From NCBI RefSeq assembly GCF_013523165.1, contig NZ_JAAMQI010000001.1:124001-188000 (forward strand): a stretch of 64,000 nt of DNA, read 5' to 3'. Of the stretch, positions 35,240 through 44,073 are shown one piece after another. This DNA comes from Pseudomonas entomophila. GTDB lineage: Bacteria; Pseudomonadota; Gammaproteobacteria; Pseudomonadales; Pseudomonadaceae. Made by a program: the position numbers and the translations under genes. The notes under the pieces are model-generated. The model was not told the origin of the DNA and did not search any database. It saw only the letters and a program-made list of their open reading frames with translations. Each line of letters opens with the position of its first letter. Position 1 is the first letter of the stretch.

Positions 35240-36150
35240 CCTTCATGCCCCTGGCGCAGCGTGATGCCGGTGCAGTAGGGCGCCTGCGTCAAGGTGGCCG
35301 CGATGTCCTGCCAGCCTTCGAGCGTCACTTTGCGCACGCCTTCCACGTGTAGGCAGGCATGCAGGATCGAGCGGGAGATCTCCAGCCCGAGGCGGCGCCG
35401 TTGGGTGACGAAGCGCTCCAGGCGAGTACGGGCGGCTGCCAGCGCCAGTTCGCTTTCGGGGCCTGCCGTCAGCATGTACAGGGTAGCGCTGACGGCATAG
35501 CGGACGATCTCGGCGGCCTGCACGGTCACCCGGTCGGCTACGGGGCGACGGTCTTCGTCGTTCAACTGCGTAGCGACGTCGGTCAGCAACTGCGCGGACG
35601 GCGTGCCATCACCTTCGAACGACTGCACGGTGACCACCACCTCGGCCGGGCTCGGGCTGTAGGCACTGGCGTCGGCGACCAGGCCCGAGGCCGAGCGTGC
35701 GTGGAAGATGTAGCTGTTACGCGGCCCGGCCGTGCTCAGACCTTCCCAGGCCATTTGCGCCCGTTCGCGCAGGCTGTCGTCGCTCTCCAGCAGTGCAGGC
35801 ACGGGCGGTGTCGCGGCAGGATCGGCCGGGCGTATGACCAGGCGCCGAACGTTGAAGTTGGCGACCAGGTTGTCCAGGTCCGCCCCTCGCGCGAAGGGCA
35901 GCAGGTTGGCCATGGCCGCCTCGTTGACCCGCTGACGCCACACCAGCTCCCGGTAGGCGTTCTCTTGCAGCAGCTTGGTAAGCGGCTCGGACTCCAGGGC
36001 GAGCCTGGCCTCGATCTCGGCGCGCTCTTCAGGCGGCCAGAGGTCGAGCAGGCGGGCCTTGCGCTCGGCGAGGATCTGCTCGTAATCGAGCGGCTCGACC
36101 ACCATGGGCGCTGGTAACAGACTCAGGTCGACGGCGACGAACGTGCTCAT
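35236..36150 (-). CDS. J: Baseplate wedge protein gpJ
   Basis: A 304-residue baseplate J protein. The family pattern is seen in the N-terminal DYEQILAERKARLLDLWP, in YRELVWRQRVNEAAMANLLPFARGADLDNL and in the C-terminal ILHACLHVEGVRKVTLEGW. It overlaps gpW and gpI by 4 bp each. Confidence 0.94.
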   Translation of the reverse strand: MSTFVAVDLSLLPAPMVVEPLDYEQILAERKARLLDLWPPEERAEIEARLALESEPLTKLLQENAYRELVWRQRVNEAAMANLLPFARGADLDNLVANFNVRRLVIRPADPAATPPVPALLESDDSLRERAQMAWEGLSTAGPRNSYIFHARSASGLVADASAYSPSPAEVVVTVQSFEGDGTPSAQLLTDVATQLNDEDRRPVADRVTVQAAEIVRYAVSATLYMLTAGPESELALAAARTRLERFVTQRRRLGLEISRSILHACLHVEGVRKVTLEGWQDIAATLTQAPYCTGITLRQGHEG

Positions 36151-36491
36151 ACGCTGGCTCCCAGGTTCAATGCGAGACTCACGCGGGTTCGCTCGTTGTC
36201 GTCGATCAGGATGTACTCCAGGTCGAGTACGGTGACGCCTTGCAGATTGGTCTCCTGTACGGACACCCGGTGCAGCCGGATCCGAGGCTCCCAGCTCATC
36301 AGCGCCATGGCGGTGGCGGCATACAGGCGCAGGCGGGTGGCATCGTTGGCGGGCTGGTCGACCAGCTCGGGCAACAGGCTGCCGTACTGACGGCGCATGA
36401 CGCGGGTGCCGATACGCGTGGTCAGGATGTCGCCGATGGACTGGATGATGTGCTCGCGTCGGTCGAGCTGGGCGCCCGTCGCTCGGTTCAT
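36147..36491 (-). CDS. W: Baseplate wedge protein gpW (gp25-like)
   Basis: A 114-residue gp25/GPW family protein. The hallmark residues include the TRIGTRVMRRQYGSLLPEL block, and the C-terminus has the VLDLEYILIDDNERTRVSL strand. It starts baseplate wedge assembly. It overlaps gpV by 4 bp. Confidence 0.95.
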   Translation of the reverse strand: MNRATGAQLDRREHIIQSIGDILTTRIGTRVMRRQYGSLLPELVDQPANDATRLRLYAATAMALMSWEPRIRLHRVSVQETNLQGVTVLDLEYILIDDNERTRVSLALNLGASV

Positions 36492-37069
36492 GAAGTGGCC
36501 TCCGGTTTGCCGGTCTTGCCCAAGCCCGGCGTCACGTCACCGTGCGGATGATTCACCAGACTGACGCCGGCAGCGATCACGTCCTCACCGACCGTGACGG
36601 TACCGCTCACCTGCTGGTTGCCCTGCTGGATGTAGTCGCCTTGATGGGTGAGGGTGCCGACGATGTGCAATCCGCCATCGCTCACCAGCGAGAGCGTGGC
36701 ACCGGCCGGCAGTGTGATCCCCAGATGATGCGCGTGGCTGTCGTACTCGATGACGGCACCGTCGCGGTAGCTGCGTCGGTGCAGGTCAGGCCGATCGCCG
36801 TTGGCGGGTATGGCGTTCTGGTAGAGGCCGGTGAGTACGAAGGCGTTGGCCAACTGGCCGCTGGGCGCGATCACCACGACCTGCTCGCCCTCGGTGGGCG
36901 GATCCCAGATTCGGTCCTTTCCCGCACGCGTGGTGAGCCAGGGCAGCCAAGTGGTGGTCAAGTCGCCCGTCCGCACGCGCACGCGCGGTGGCTGGTGCTG
37001 CACGGCAGCGATGCGGCCATAGCGGACGAGGTTTTCTAGCAAGCGGTGGAGGGTGGCGAGATCGTTCAT
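36488..37069 (-). CDS. V: Baseplate spike protein gpV
   Basis: A 193-residue P2 gpV-like spike. An OB-fold region (residues about 20-90) is followed by beta-helix repeats (TLTHQGDYIQQGNQQVSGTV). The tip has NHPHGDV, whose His-x-His fits the iron-binding apex of membrane-piercing spikes. The start MNDLATLHRLL at 37069 has no evident ribosome-binding site. It is the first gene of the V-operon, and the AT-rich FRG gene begins just upstream on the other strand. Confidence 0.92.
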   Translation of the reverse strand: MNDLATLHRLLENLVRYGRIAAVQHQPPRVRVRTGDLTTTWLPWLTTRAGKDRIWDPPTEGEQVVVIAPSGQLANAFVLTGLYQNAIPANGDRPDLHRRSYRDGAVIEYDSHAHHLGITLPAGATLSLVSDGGLHIVGTLTHQGDYIQQGNQQVSGTVTVGEDVIAAGVSLVNHPHGDVTPGLGKTGKPEATS

Positions 37070-37116
37070 GATGTTAATGCTTGCGCAAACCGATACGCCC
37101 AGCACCGAGAAGACCT

Positions 37117-37135
37117 TGTAAGATTTAGCTTTACA
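37117..37135 (-). promoter_or_regulatory. Probable Ogr-binding site of the V-operon promoter
   Basis: TGTA-N11-TACA with a longer dyad (TGTAA/TTACA), centred about 57 bp upstream of the gpV start. It lies between the divergent gpV and FRG coding regions. Confidence 0.65.
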
Positions 37136-37156
37136 GCCCGCGTTGGAGTGCTTCAA

Positions 37157-38125
37157 GTGGAAGGTTTTTTGAAAACTGTTCGGTTTGACTCTGCACAGCA
37201 GTTGCTTAATGCGCTTATGCCATGGTCGGAATATTTACAAGGAAATAGCTATGTTTTTAGAGGTCATAAGGACGCAAGATACAAGCTGGTGCCGCAAGTC
37301 TTACGGGATGACTCGTTACGTCATATGCAGGCGATGGCTAGAACTTACATAGAGGTGGATGATCATCGCAGGCATGAGGCTTCTGTCTATTTGTTCTATG
37401 AATTTCAGCTGATTAGGGATTTTTACAAGCTGGCTGATTTGGCCGGGTTGCACGTTCCATTGTCAGGATCGCTGCGAAAGAAGATCCATAGTCTAGTGGA
37501 CTTTGACCTTGTAGCTTTCACCCGGGATAAGGTGGAATGGCTACCCGACGATATACTAGAAGCTGCCGGCTTGGCACAGCATTACGGAGTGCCCACTAGA
37601 CTTCTCGATTGGACCCATGATCCGTTGGTGGCTGCTTTTTTCTCATCCTGCTCATGTGTCAATGCTGAGGGTGAGTTATGCATATGGGCGCTAGATCAAA
37701 GCAAAATTCAAATGCTTGAGCTGTGCGACCCCAATTTTCCTTTGGTTTTTACGCAGCCACATTATGAGGGTAACCCAAACCTTGCAGCACAACGTGGCTT
37801 GTTCACTCACTGGAAAACTAAGATAGAAAGCTATCAGGTGTTTGGTGTTAACACACTTGATGGTTCTGTTGAGGCGATTGATCAGCGGGCCTTAGAGTCC
37901 CAGCTTTATGAGCACGTGACTAATTCTGGGAAAGGTTGTCCAGACGAAGTCTTTACGAAATTTTTGCTTCCCGCCTCCGAGACAGTCGAGCTCGCGCGTA
38001 TGCTGAGAAGGCTAGGCTATGGACCTGCAAGGATGTTTCCTGGGTATGGTGGCGTGGCGGATGAAATGAAAGAGCGCATCATGCTTCGAGGTTCAAGTAA
38101 TGACGAGGTCAAGCCGAATTTGTAA
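37157..38125 (+). CDS. FRG-domain accessory protein inserted between tail genes
   Basis: A 322-residue protein containing the FRG domain, with the eponymous F34-R35-G36 in SYVFRGHKD and the downstream HYGVPTRLLDWTHDPLVAAFF block. The start GTG 37157 is supported by GGAGTG 8 bp upstream; the frame is open further left into gpV. Its base composition is far more AT-rich than the tail genes around it, and it is transcribed against them. P2 also carries an extra gene between S and V (orf30, from memory), so this is an accessory slot. FRG proteins are of unknown biochemistry but recur near defence genes; a defence or lysogenic-conversion role is an inference. Confidence 0.75.
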   Translation: MEGFLKTVRFDSAQQLLNALMPWSEYLQGNSYVFRGHKDARYKLVPQVLRDDSLRHMQAMARTYIEVDDHRRHEASVYLFYEFQLIRDFYKLADLAGLHVPLSGSLRKKIHSLVDFDLVAFTRDKVEWLPDDILEAAGLAQHYGVPTRLLDWTHDPLVAAFFSSCSCVNAEGELCIWALDQSKIQMLELCDPNFPLVFTQPHYEGNPNLAAQRGLFTHWKTKIESYQVFGVNTLDGSVEAIDQRALESQLYEHVTNSGKGCPDEVFTKFLLPASETVELARMLRRLGYGPARMFPGYGGVADEMKERIMLRGSSNDEVKPNL

Positions 38126-38567
38126 GATGGTTCAATAACTGCTCTCGCAGGAGTGAAAAATCATGAGGCGTCCAACCTAAAATTTCACGCCTAGCGTATT
38201 TCACGGACTTTGATCCAGGTCTCGCTGCGTCATGTAGGCCGTACTGGTGAACGCGAGCGATACGTGCCAAGCGACCGGTGAAACCGACCGTGAGGCCGCT
38301 GGCGTTACCTCGCGCTTTCATCATGGACGCAGTCTTTAGCCGTCGAAACATCTTGGCCTTGCCCCGTACGCGGCCTGTCTTGTCGCGCAGTCGCGGCTTG
38401 CGCGGCGCAAAGGCGGTACCGTCAGGATTTCGCTGGGCAGTGATGCGCTGTTGCTGGCTGCGACGCACTTGCTGGGCGAGCGTCTTGGCCAGTTTGGTGC
38501 GTGCGGCGGGCTCGAGGCGTTGCAACAAGGGTGCGGCCCAGTCTTCCAGCACATTGAGGTCAGTCAT
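38109..38567 (-). CDS. S: Tail completion protein gpS (virion morphogenesis)
   Basis: A 152-residue P2 gpS homolog starting MTDLNVLEDW at 38567; the longer frame is rejected because it covers gpR. The family pattern is visible in RRSQQQRITAQRNPDGTAFAPRK and VHQYGLHD. Its last 17 bp overlap the 3' end of the convergent FRG gene, so the accessory gene was accommodated without spare sequence. Confidence 0.9.
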   Translation of the reverse strand: MTDLNVLEDWAAPLLQRLEPAARTKLAKTLAQQVRRSQQQRITAQRNPDGTAFAPRKPRLRDKTGRVRGKAKMFRRLKTASMMKARGNASGLTVGFTGRLARIARVHQYGLHDAARPGSKSVKYARREILGWTPHDFSLLREQLLNHLTNSA

Positions 38568-39093
38568 GCGCAGGCGCCTTCGGGTGAGGGCTGACCAGGG
38601 CCATGCCGTCGGGCGGCACGGGAGGTTGCCAGGCGGCCAGCAACTCGCCATTGGCATGCAGCTCGATGCGGCCATGGTCCTGATAGGGCGTATAGCCCGG
38701 TTCGGCGGGATGCGACACCTCGAAACCGGTCTCGGGGGTGCCTTTGACCACCACGCGTTCGGTCAAGGGCAGGTTTAGGCTCAGGTCCACCTTGCCGGCG
38801 TCGAGGATGTCGGCCTCGAATTGTACGCCATCGGCGGCCTTGTCCAGGTTGACCAGCAGTTCGGACTGGTGGGCGCGCAGCCAGCCCAGCAGCGGCAGCA
38901 TGACGCTATCGGGGTGGCCTGCGAAGTCGGTCAGGATCACTTGCAGGCTGTAGCTGTACTCGAACGATAGGCTGGATGCCGCCGTGCAGCGGACCTTGCC
39001 ATTGTCGATGAACATCAGCAGGCGGTCAGGGTTGTGCGCCAGGTCCGGCACGGCGGTCAGCAGATGGGCGCGTAGGCTATCGGGTTTGTTCAT
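38560..39093 (-). CDS. R: Tail completion protein gpR
   Basis: A 177-residue P2 gpR homolog (MNKPDSLRAHLLTAVPDL, then FEYSYSLQVILTDFAGHPD). It overlaps gpS by 8 bp and the lipoprotein spanin gene by 17 bp. With gpS it finishes the head-proximal end of the tail. The C-terminal 40 residues are Pro-rich and longer than in P2. Confidence 0.9.
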   Translation of the reverse strand: MNKPDSLRAHLLTAVPDLAHNPDRLLMFIDNGKVRCTAASSLSFEYSYSLQVILTDFAGHPDSVMLPLLGWLRAHQSELLVNLDKAADGVQFEADILDAGKVDLSLNLPLTERVVVKGTPETGFEVSHPAEPGYTPYQDHGRIELHANGELLAAWQPPVPPDGMALVSPHPKAPAHD

Positions 39094-39343
39094 GGTTCAC
39101 CTGGTGCTCGAGGATGCGGTCGACCTGGGCAGCGCATTCGGCCCAGGCGTGTTCGAGGCGGTCTTGATCGCTGAGCAAGTCACCGTTGTGGCGGGGGTGT
39201 GTCGCCGGCAGCTGGCACGGCACCACTGCCAGACAGCCACTGACGATAGGCGTTGGCGCCGGTGAGGGCGGGACGCTCGCGCAACCGGCGAGCAGGATCG
39301 GGCAGAGGCTGAACAGCCCAGTGGCGAAGCGCGGCGTTTTCAT
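39077..39343 (-). CDS. Rz1-like outer-membrane spanin lipoprotein
   Basis: An 88-residue lipoprotein: signal peptide ending in the lipobox LLAGC (Cys 21), then a Pro-rich stretch (SVPPSPAPTP). The first 164 bp are nested out of frame inside the end of the Rz-like gene, the classic Rz/Rz1 arrangement. It corresponds to P2 LysC. With the inner-membrane spanin it fuses inner and outer membranes at lysis. Confidence 0.88.
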   Translation of the reverse strand: MKTPRFATGLFSLCPILLAGCASVPPSPAPTPIVSGCLAVVPCQLPATHPRHNGDLLSDQDRLEHAWAECAAQVDRILEHQVNHEQTR

Positions 39344-39635
39344 GGGTGAGCCTTTCGAGTTGGCGTTGACGTTGGTCCAGGCCGCGGCGCAGCTCGCGTT
39401 GCAGCGTCAGGGTGCGGGCCTGGGCCGCGCGTTCGCGGGCGAGCAGGTCGGCCAACTGCGCGGCGCGGGCCTGGTGTTGATCGATCGTGTCGCGGTCGCG
39501 CTCGGCCTGGGCCTCGAGGCTGCCGACGTGTGCCTGGGCGGCGTCCAGGTTGGCGTGGAGCACGCGCACCCAGCCGACGCCGGTCGCCAGGGCGATCAAG
39601 GCCAGCCCTGCCAAGGCGCCACGCCATGGGATCAT
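39180..39635 (-). CDS. Rz-like inner-membrane spanin (LysB)
   Basis: A 151-residue protein: one N-terminal membrane segment (residues about 7-22), then a long coiled coil rich in Gln, Arg and Glu up to about residue 110. It matches P2 LysB. It overlaps the endolysin gene by 4 bp and contains the start of the Rz1-like gene. Confidence 0.9.
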   Translation of the reverse strand: MIPWRGALAGLALIALATGVGWVRVLHANLDAAQAHVGSLEAQAERDRDTIDQHQARAAQLADLLARERAAQARTLTLQRELRRGLDQRQRQLERLTHENAALRHWAVQPLPDPARRLRERPALTGANAYRQWLSGSGAVPAAGDTPPPQR

Positions 39636-40252
39636 GCGTCAGCCTGCCGATGCCGTTCGTAAGCCTGCTGGAGCTTGGTGTCGTACTGGTTTCGTCGGTA
39701 ATCGGGGCCGTTGTAGCGCTTGGCCACGGCGCTCCACTGCTGTGCCTTGAGCGCTCGATGCAGGACTGCGTCGGTTTCGATGAACCGCACGAAGGCTTCC
39801 AGCTGGTCGGTCTCGCTACGCTGCATGGCCTCGACGAACGCCGTGACGTTGGCATACCCCAATCGGGACCAGTGAAACCCCATGACCTGGAAGGCGCCCC
39901 AGGACGCTGATTCGAGCGCGCGCTCGTCGTCGATCTCACGGGCACGCGCCAAGCGCTCATGTTCGGCAGCGCCGCCGACGTAACCACCGGGTTTGGGATT
40001 GACCAGGGAAGGGTACGTGCGGGCCAGTGCCTCGGCACGCTGCTGCAATTGCGCCGGAACGTCCTCGGCTTTGTTGGGCAGGTGCAGACGACGGTACATG
40101 ATGTGTCGCTCGTAGAGGAGGGTAGGTCGGCCATCTGGCAGAAAGCCTTGGCCGCGCGACTCGACGTCCTTCAATGCAGCGATGCTCGCCAGGGGGACGT
40201 CCAGGCGTCCGGCCGCCTCGAGCAGGTCACGTCGTGCGATTGGCATGTTCAT
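39632..40252 (-). CDS. Endolysin, N-acetylmuramidase family
   Basis: A 206-residue lysin starting MNMPIARRDLL at 40252, coupled to the holin stop by an ATGA overlap. The family markers of DUF3380/N-acetylmuramidase enzymes are present: IAALKDVESRGQGFLPDGRP with the likely catalytic Glu, LLYERHIMYR, and the Trp-containing SASWGAFQVMGFHW. It replaces P2 gpK and degrades peptidoglycan at lysis. No signal sequence is present, so release depends on the holin. Confidence 0.92.
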   Translation of the reverse strand: MNMPIARRDLLEAAGRLDVPLASIAALKDVESRGQGFLPDGRPTLLYERHIMYRRLHLPNKAEDVPAQLQQRAEALARTYPSLVNPKPGGYVGGAAEHERLARAREIDDERALESASWGAFQVMGFHWSRLGYANVTAFVEAMQRSETDQLEAFVRFIETDAVLHRALKAQQWSAVAKRYNGPDYRRNQYDTKLQQAYERHRQADA

Positions 40253-40572
40253 GAGTGACCTACCTTGTTGTGCAGGAAGCGTTTGGCCAGGGCGCGGGTG
40301 CCTTCGACGCCCAGCAGGCCGATCACGCCGCCGAAGAAGGGAGCGGTCGAGGCGGCAATCCCCAGCAGTGAAAGGCCATGGCTGGCCGCTAGGGCCAAGG
40401 CTCCGCACAGCGGCGCTTCGATGGCGATGCGGCGCCAAGTGCCGCCGCCATACATGATGCGCAGCGCGGCGATCACTACCGCCAGCAGCCCGGCGTACAG
40501 GCTGGGCCAGTTGTGTTCGAGCCAAGCGAGCAGCCAAGCCCAAGTGTCGGGACGTTCAGGCATGGGTTTCAT
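40249..40572 (-). CDS. Phage holin
   Basis: A 107-residue small membrane protein with hydrophobic segments at residues about 24-40, 53-70 and 76-90, and a basic C-terminus (KRFLHNKVGHS). Position between gpX and the endolysin matches P2 gpY. ATGs at 40572 and 40563 are both possible starts; dual starts are common in holins, but no proof is seen here. Confidence 0.82.
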   Translation of the reverse strand: MKPMPERPDTWAWLLAWLEHNWPSLYAGLLAVVIAALRIMYGGGTWRRIAIEAPLCGALALAASHGLSLLGIAASTAPFFGGVIGLLGVEGTRALAKRFLHNKVGHS

Positions 40573-40599
40573 TCCGGTGGTCCGAGGTCGGGTGGAGGG

Positions 40600-40809
40600 T
40601 CAGGTCCATAGGTTCACCATGGGTCGCTCGGGCGCGGTCGTGTGCAGTGGCGGCAGGTCGACCAGCAGACCGGTCGGCAGAAAGGGGCCATGCTCGGCCA
40701 GGCCAGGGTTGGCGGCGAGCACGGCCTCGACCACGCCCGTGGTGCTGCCGTAATGCCGCCAACACACGGCATCCACGGTGTCGTGTTGCTGGGTGCGCAC
40801 GCGGTTCAT
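40600..40809 (-). CDS. X: Tail protein gpX
   Basis: A 69-residue LysM-like tail protein X (MNRVRTQQHDTVDAVCWRHYG, then LPTGLLVDLPPL). It begins on the last base of the gpL stop codon (TGATG overlap). P2 gpX is of the same length and position. Confidence 0.9.
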   Translation of the reverse strand: MNRVRTQQHDTVDAVCWRHYGSTTGVVEAVLAANPGLAEHGPFLPTGLLVDLPPLHTTAPERPMVNLWT

Positions 40810-41270
40810 CACAGCAGCTCCACCGTGGTGCGGCTGCTGCCGAGAAAATCGCGGATCGCCCAGCGCTGGTCGCGGCGGTAGTCCTCGATGGTCGGCAAGC
40901 TGTCTTCGGCACGCTTGGTACCGCTGCCGGTGGTGTCGTAGCCGCGGTAGCGCTCGCAGACTTCGGCGCCGACGGCGGACGACACGGCCCGGGCGTAGAG
41001 GTGGAGCCACTGGGACACGCCCTGGATCTGCTCGCCTGGCACCTCGGCCAAGGTGGCGAAGCCTTCGTCCTGGCGTGCCTGGCGCCAGGCAGCCAACTCA
41101 CGGTTGACGTCGATCACAGCGGCGATGACGGCGGTTTCCAGTCGGGCCAGGGACACGCTGGCATCGATACGCAGGCTTGCGCGCACCTGATCCAGGTCGA
41201 TCGAGGGCCAGAAGGGACTGTTGTTGATGTGGCCGCCGGTGGGCGGGCCGTTAGCGATGAATCCGCTCAT
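40809..41270 (-). CDS. L: Head completion protein gpL
   Basis: A 153-residue P2 gpL homolog starting MSGFIANGPP at 41270. Conserved parts are FWPSIDLDQVRASLRID, VIDVNRELAAWRQA and RRDQRWAIRDFLGSSRTTVELL. It closes the portal after DNA packaging. Confidence 0.93.
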   Translation of the reverse strand: MSGFIANGPPTGGHINNSPFWPSIDLDQVRASLRIDASVSLARLETAVIAAVIDVNRELAAWRQARQDEGFATLAEVPGEQIQGVSQWLHLYARAVSSAVGAEVCERYRGYDTTGSGTKRAEDSLPTIEDYRRDQRWAIRDFLGSSRTTVELL

Positions 41271-41370
41271 GGGCGTGGTTCCAGAACAGGTCGGCGGTGG
41301 TCGGGACGTCACGGGTGGGCCGCTGGGGCCGCCGTTCGATCCCGAGCCGCCGGGTGCGTGGGACGCTCGG

Positions 41371-42078
41371 TCAGCCGGCGGCGCCGGCATGTTTCTTCAG
41401 GAGGCGTTCGGCGCGCTCCAGGTCTTTCTTGCCGCCACAGCTGCCATGCAGCTCGATGGCGCGCTTCAGCTCTGCGATGCCGCTCGCGATGACGGTGGCC
41501 AGGTCCGCGCTGGGCTCGGCTTCGTCCAGGCCGTGCAACAGTGCGCGACCTTGAGCCAGGGCGAGCTTGGCGCGCACTTCGTCGGGCATGTCGTGTGTGG
41601 CGGTCAGTTGGGCGGTACGGGCGAGCACGTGCGCGGGGAAGGTGTCGCCCATCTTCTGCGCGTTGAGCGCGGCTTCGGCCACTTCCTCGGCGACCAGGCA
41701 ACCGGTGGTGCGGCTGAAGCGGTCCGGCATCTTCAGACCGTGCTCGAGCACGTAGGCAGCCACGTCGAGGCCTGGCTCGAACTGCCCGGCATCCAGGTAC
41801 CAGAGCATGACGGTGGTCAGTACGTCGTCCTGGGCGCCTCGGCCTGCGGCGAGGATGCCGCTCACGTAGGGTGCGTAGTCGGGCAACAGCTCGGCCTTGA
41901 GTCGTGCCTTCCCTTGCCCGGACTGGACTTGCTTGAGGCGCAGTTGATCCTGATGCAGCTTAGCCAGCATGAGTTCATAGCTGGTCAGGCCGTCCATCAG
42001 CGCATCGGGCGCCGTGGAAGCGGCCTCTTGGGCTGCCGTGACCTGGAGGAAATGCCGCTTGGCGAGGCTCTGGGCCAT
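41371..42078 (-). CDS. M: Terminase small subunit/endonuclease gpM
   Basis: A 235-residue P2 gpM homolog starting MAQSLAKRHFLQV at 42078. Signatures are the YELMLAKLHQDQLRLKQVQS helix and ERAERLLKKHAGAAG at the C-terminus. It works with gpP to cut at cos. Six bp separate it from the capsid gene. The spacing of 100 bp to gpL is larger than elsewhere in the operon and holds no gene. Confidence 0.93.
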   Translation of the reverse strand: MAQSLAKRHFLQVTAAQEAASTAPDALMDGLTSYELMLAKLHQDQLRLKQVQSGQGKARLKAELLPDYAPYVSGILAAGRGAQDDVLTTVMLWYLDAGQFEPGLDVAAYVLEHGLKMPDRFSRTTGCLVAEEVAEAALNAQKMGDTFPAHVLARTAQLTATHDMPDEVRAKLALAQGRALLHGLDEAEPSADLATVIASGIAELKRAIELHGSCGGKKDLERAERLLKKHAGAAG

Positions 42079-42083
42079 AGGAG

Positions 42084-43100
42084 TCAGTCCTCCAGCTCGA
42101 TGTTCTCGACTACGCAGCCCAGGCCGTAGTCCTCGACCACGTAGGCGTCGTTGCTCGATTCGAAGTTCTCGATGCGGTTCTTGCTGGGGTTTTCCTGGGT
42201 GTAGCGGCGGCGGCCTTCGATCTGCCAGTAGATGGACAGGTTGCTCAGGCTGGTGATGAGCATGCCTTTGTCGGGCACGTAGGGCACTTCGACCGGCTGG
42301 CGGCCGCCCATGCGCTTCTGCGACAGGATCATGTCGGTGGCGAGCTTTTCGGTGGCCGGTTGATCCTTGTTCACCAGCGGGAAGTACTTGTCGTGGACCA
42401 GGGCGCTGCCGAGGATCACCACGATGCCTGGATCCTTGCGGTGCCAGGGGTCGATCAGGTTGGCGATGGCGTCGTAGACCAGGGCGTCGAGGTTGCGGTA
42501 GTCGGCGTCTTCGCCATTGCCGATGACGATCTTGCCGGCGGTCTTGCCTTCCTTGAGGACCCGCGCCGGGGCGTTGTCGCGGTACTGCTGCAGCCAGCCG
42601 ACGTTGACGTCCTCGAGCAGCGGATTGGCCGCGCGATCGGTGGTGGCCGCTGCACGGGTGCCGTTCATGCCGACCATGATCCGGTCCAGGGCCTGGCGCT
42701 TGATGATGGCGTCGCGCAGCAGCGTCTGGAAGTTGGGGTGTCGCGCCCAGGCGTCGAGCTGGGCGTAGCGGATGGCGGTGTCGAAGTCGGTCTGGCGGCA
42801 CTCGTAGCCTTGCTTGTCGAGGCCGGACACGTCGCGCGGGGTGCGCACGCCGTTGCCGGTGGTGTCAGTACGCCCGGCGATGGTGCTGCTGACGCCGATG
42901 CCGACCTTCTCGCCCTTGAGTTCGTCGACGCCGATGACGTTGATGCGGCTCAGGAACTCGCTGGACTCCTGCAAGCGGGCTTCGAGCTTCTGTTGCACGG
43001 CGGGGGTGACGGTGAAGGTCTTGGTGGGATCGCTGACGCCATTGAGTTGGGCGACCTGGTCGAGGTATGCCTGGTATTGGGTGCGGGTGTCGTTGCGCAT
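42084..43100 (-). CDS. N: Major capsid protein gpN
   Basis: A 338-residue P2 gpN capsid protein (MRNDTRTQYQAYLDQVAQLNG, then SSEFLSRINVIGVDELKGEK). Length is within a few residues of P2 gpN (357 aa before maturation). The N-terminal residues up to about 30 are probably removed by gpO. Standard head-gene position after gpO. Confidence 0.95.
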   Translation of the reverse strand: MRNDTRTQYQAYLDQVAQLNGVSDPTKTFTVTPAVQQKLEARLQESSEFLSRINVIGVDELKGEKVGIGVSSTIAGRTDTTGNGVRTPRDVSGLDKQGYECRQTDFDTAIRYAQLDAWARHPNFQTLLRDAIIKRQALDRIMVGMNGTRAAATTDRAANPLLEDVNVGWLQQYRDNAPARVLKEGKTAGKIVIGNGEDADYRNLDALVYDAIANLIDPWHRKDPGIVVILGSALVHDKYFPLVNKDQPATEKLATDMILSQKRMGGRQPVEVPYVPDKGMLITSLSNLSIYWQIEGRRRYTQENPSKNRIENFESSNDAYVVEDYGLGCVVENIELED

Positions 43101-43130
43101 GGTTGGGCTCCGGTCTTAGGTGGTGAGTGG

Positions 43131-43991
43131 TCAGCAGTCGGTGACGGCGCGGCCGTCACCACCGGTTACCGGCGGGCGTCGCGTAGGGTTGTTGTCGGTT
43201 TCGCTCAGGCGCTTGACCAGGTCATCGAAGTGGGTGGTGAGCTGGGCGAGCTGGCGTGCCAGGTCGTGCCGTGCGGCTTGCTCCTGGGCGAAGGTTTCGC
43301 CCTGGTCGCGGGCATGGTTGGCCAGCGCTTCGACCGCGTCGGCTAGTTCGGCGAACTGACGGTCGTCCTGGGCGGCCTTGGCGCGGCCTTTGCCCAGCGC
43401 GTCCATGACGCGGCTGAACAACCCGGCGAGGCGGTGCTCGTTGTCGGTGACCTCTTCGAACTCCAGGGCTACCTCGATGGCCTCGCTGAACAGGTTGTCC
43501 GGGTTCTGCTTGCGTGCCTTGAGGGGGCTGGCGTCCGGGTGCTGGGCGCTGAAGGTCAGCATCTCGGTACCGAGGCTGGCCGGGGTGTCGGTGACGGCGA
43601 TGCCGTCGAGATAGGCGCGGCCGGTGTCGGCGAACTTGGGCTTGATCTCGATGCTGGTGTAGATCTTCTGGCGTGCCTTGTTGAGGGCGATCAGGTCAGC
43701 GGTGGGTTCGATCTGGGCGAACAGGGCCAGTTTCTTCTTGCCAGCGATCTCGATTTCGTCGGTCTTGAGTGCCACCACGTCGCCATAGGCGCGGAAGGGG
43801 CCATCCGGTAGCAGGCTGCGGAAGTGCTCGAGCCAGACGCGGGCGCCGTAGGTGTTGCGGTCGTAGGTCTCGGCGGCGTCGATCAGCCATTGGCGCTCGA
43901 TGGTGCGCCCGTCGGTGGTGGCGCCTTCGACGGCGACGCGGAAGAACTTGCTGCGGTACTGCTTGGGTGGGGTGTCGGTCTTGGCGGCCAT
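43131..43991 (-). CDS. O: Capsid scaffold/protease gpO
   Basis: A 286-residue P2 gpO homolog combining an N-terminal serine protease and a C-terminal coiled-coil scaffold. The protease residues are likely the His in VWLEHFRS, the Ser in KIYTSIEIKP and the Asp in GIAVTDTPASLGTE. The C-terminal 80 residues are a Gln/Ala-rich coiled coil (LTTHFDDLVKRLSETDNN at the end). It starts the head operon opposite gpP. Confidence 0.94.
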   Translation of the reverse strand: MAAKTDTPPKQYRSKFFRVAVEGATTDGRTIERQWLIDAAETYDRNTYGARVWLEHFRSLLPDGPFRAYGDVVALKTDEIEIAGKKKLALFAQIEPTADLIALNKARQKIYTSIEIKPKFADTGRAYLDGIAVTDTPASLGTEMLTFSAQHPDASPLKARKQNPDNLFSEAIEVALEFEEVTDNEHRLAGLFSRVMDALGKGRAKAAQDDRQFAELADAVEALANHARDQGETFAQEQAARHDLARQLAQLTTHFDDLVKRLSETDNNPTRRPPVTGGDGRAVTDC

Positions 43992-44073
43992 GGGGTGTCC
44001 TCGATGCAGGGCGTTGTGCCTGGCGATGGGTGCATGGTCGGCAGGGCGCCCGATGGCGGCAACGTGGGGGCGT

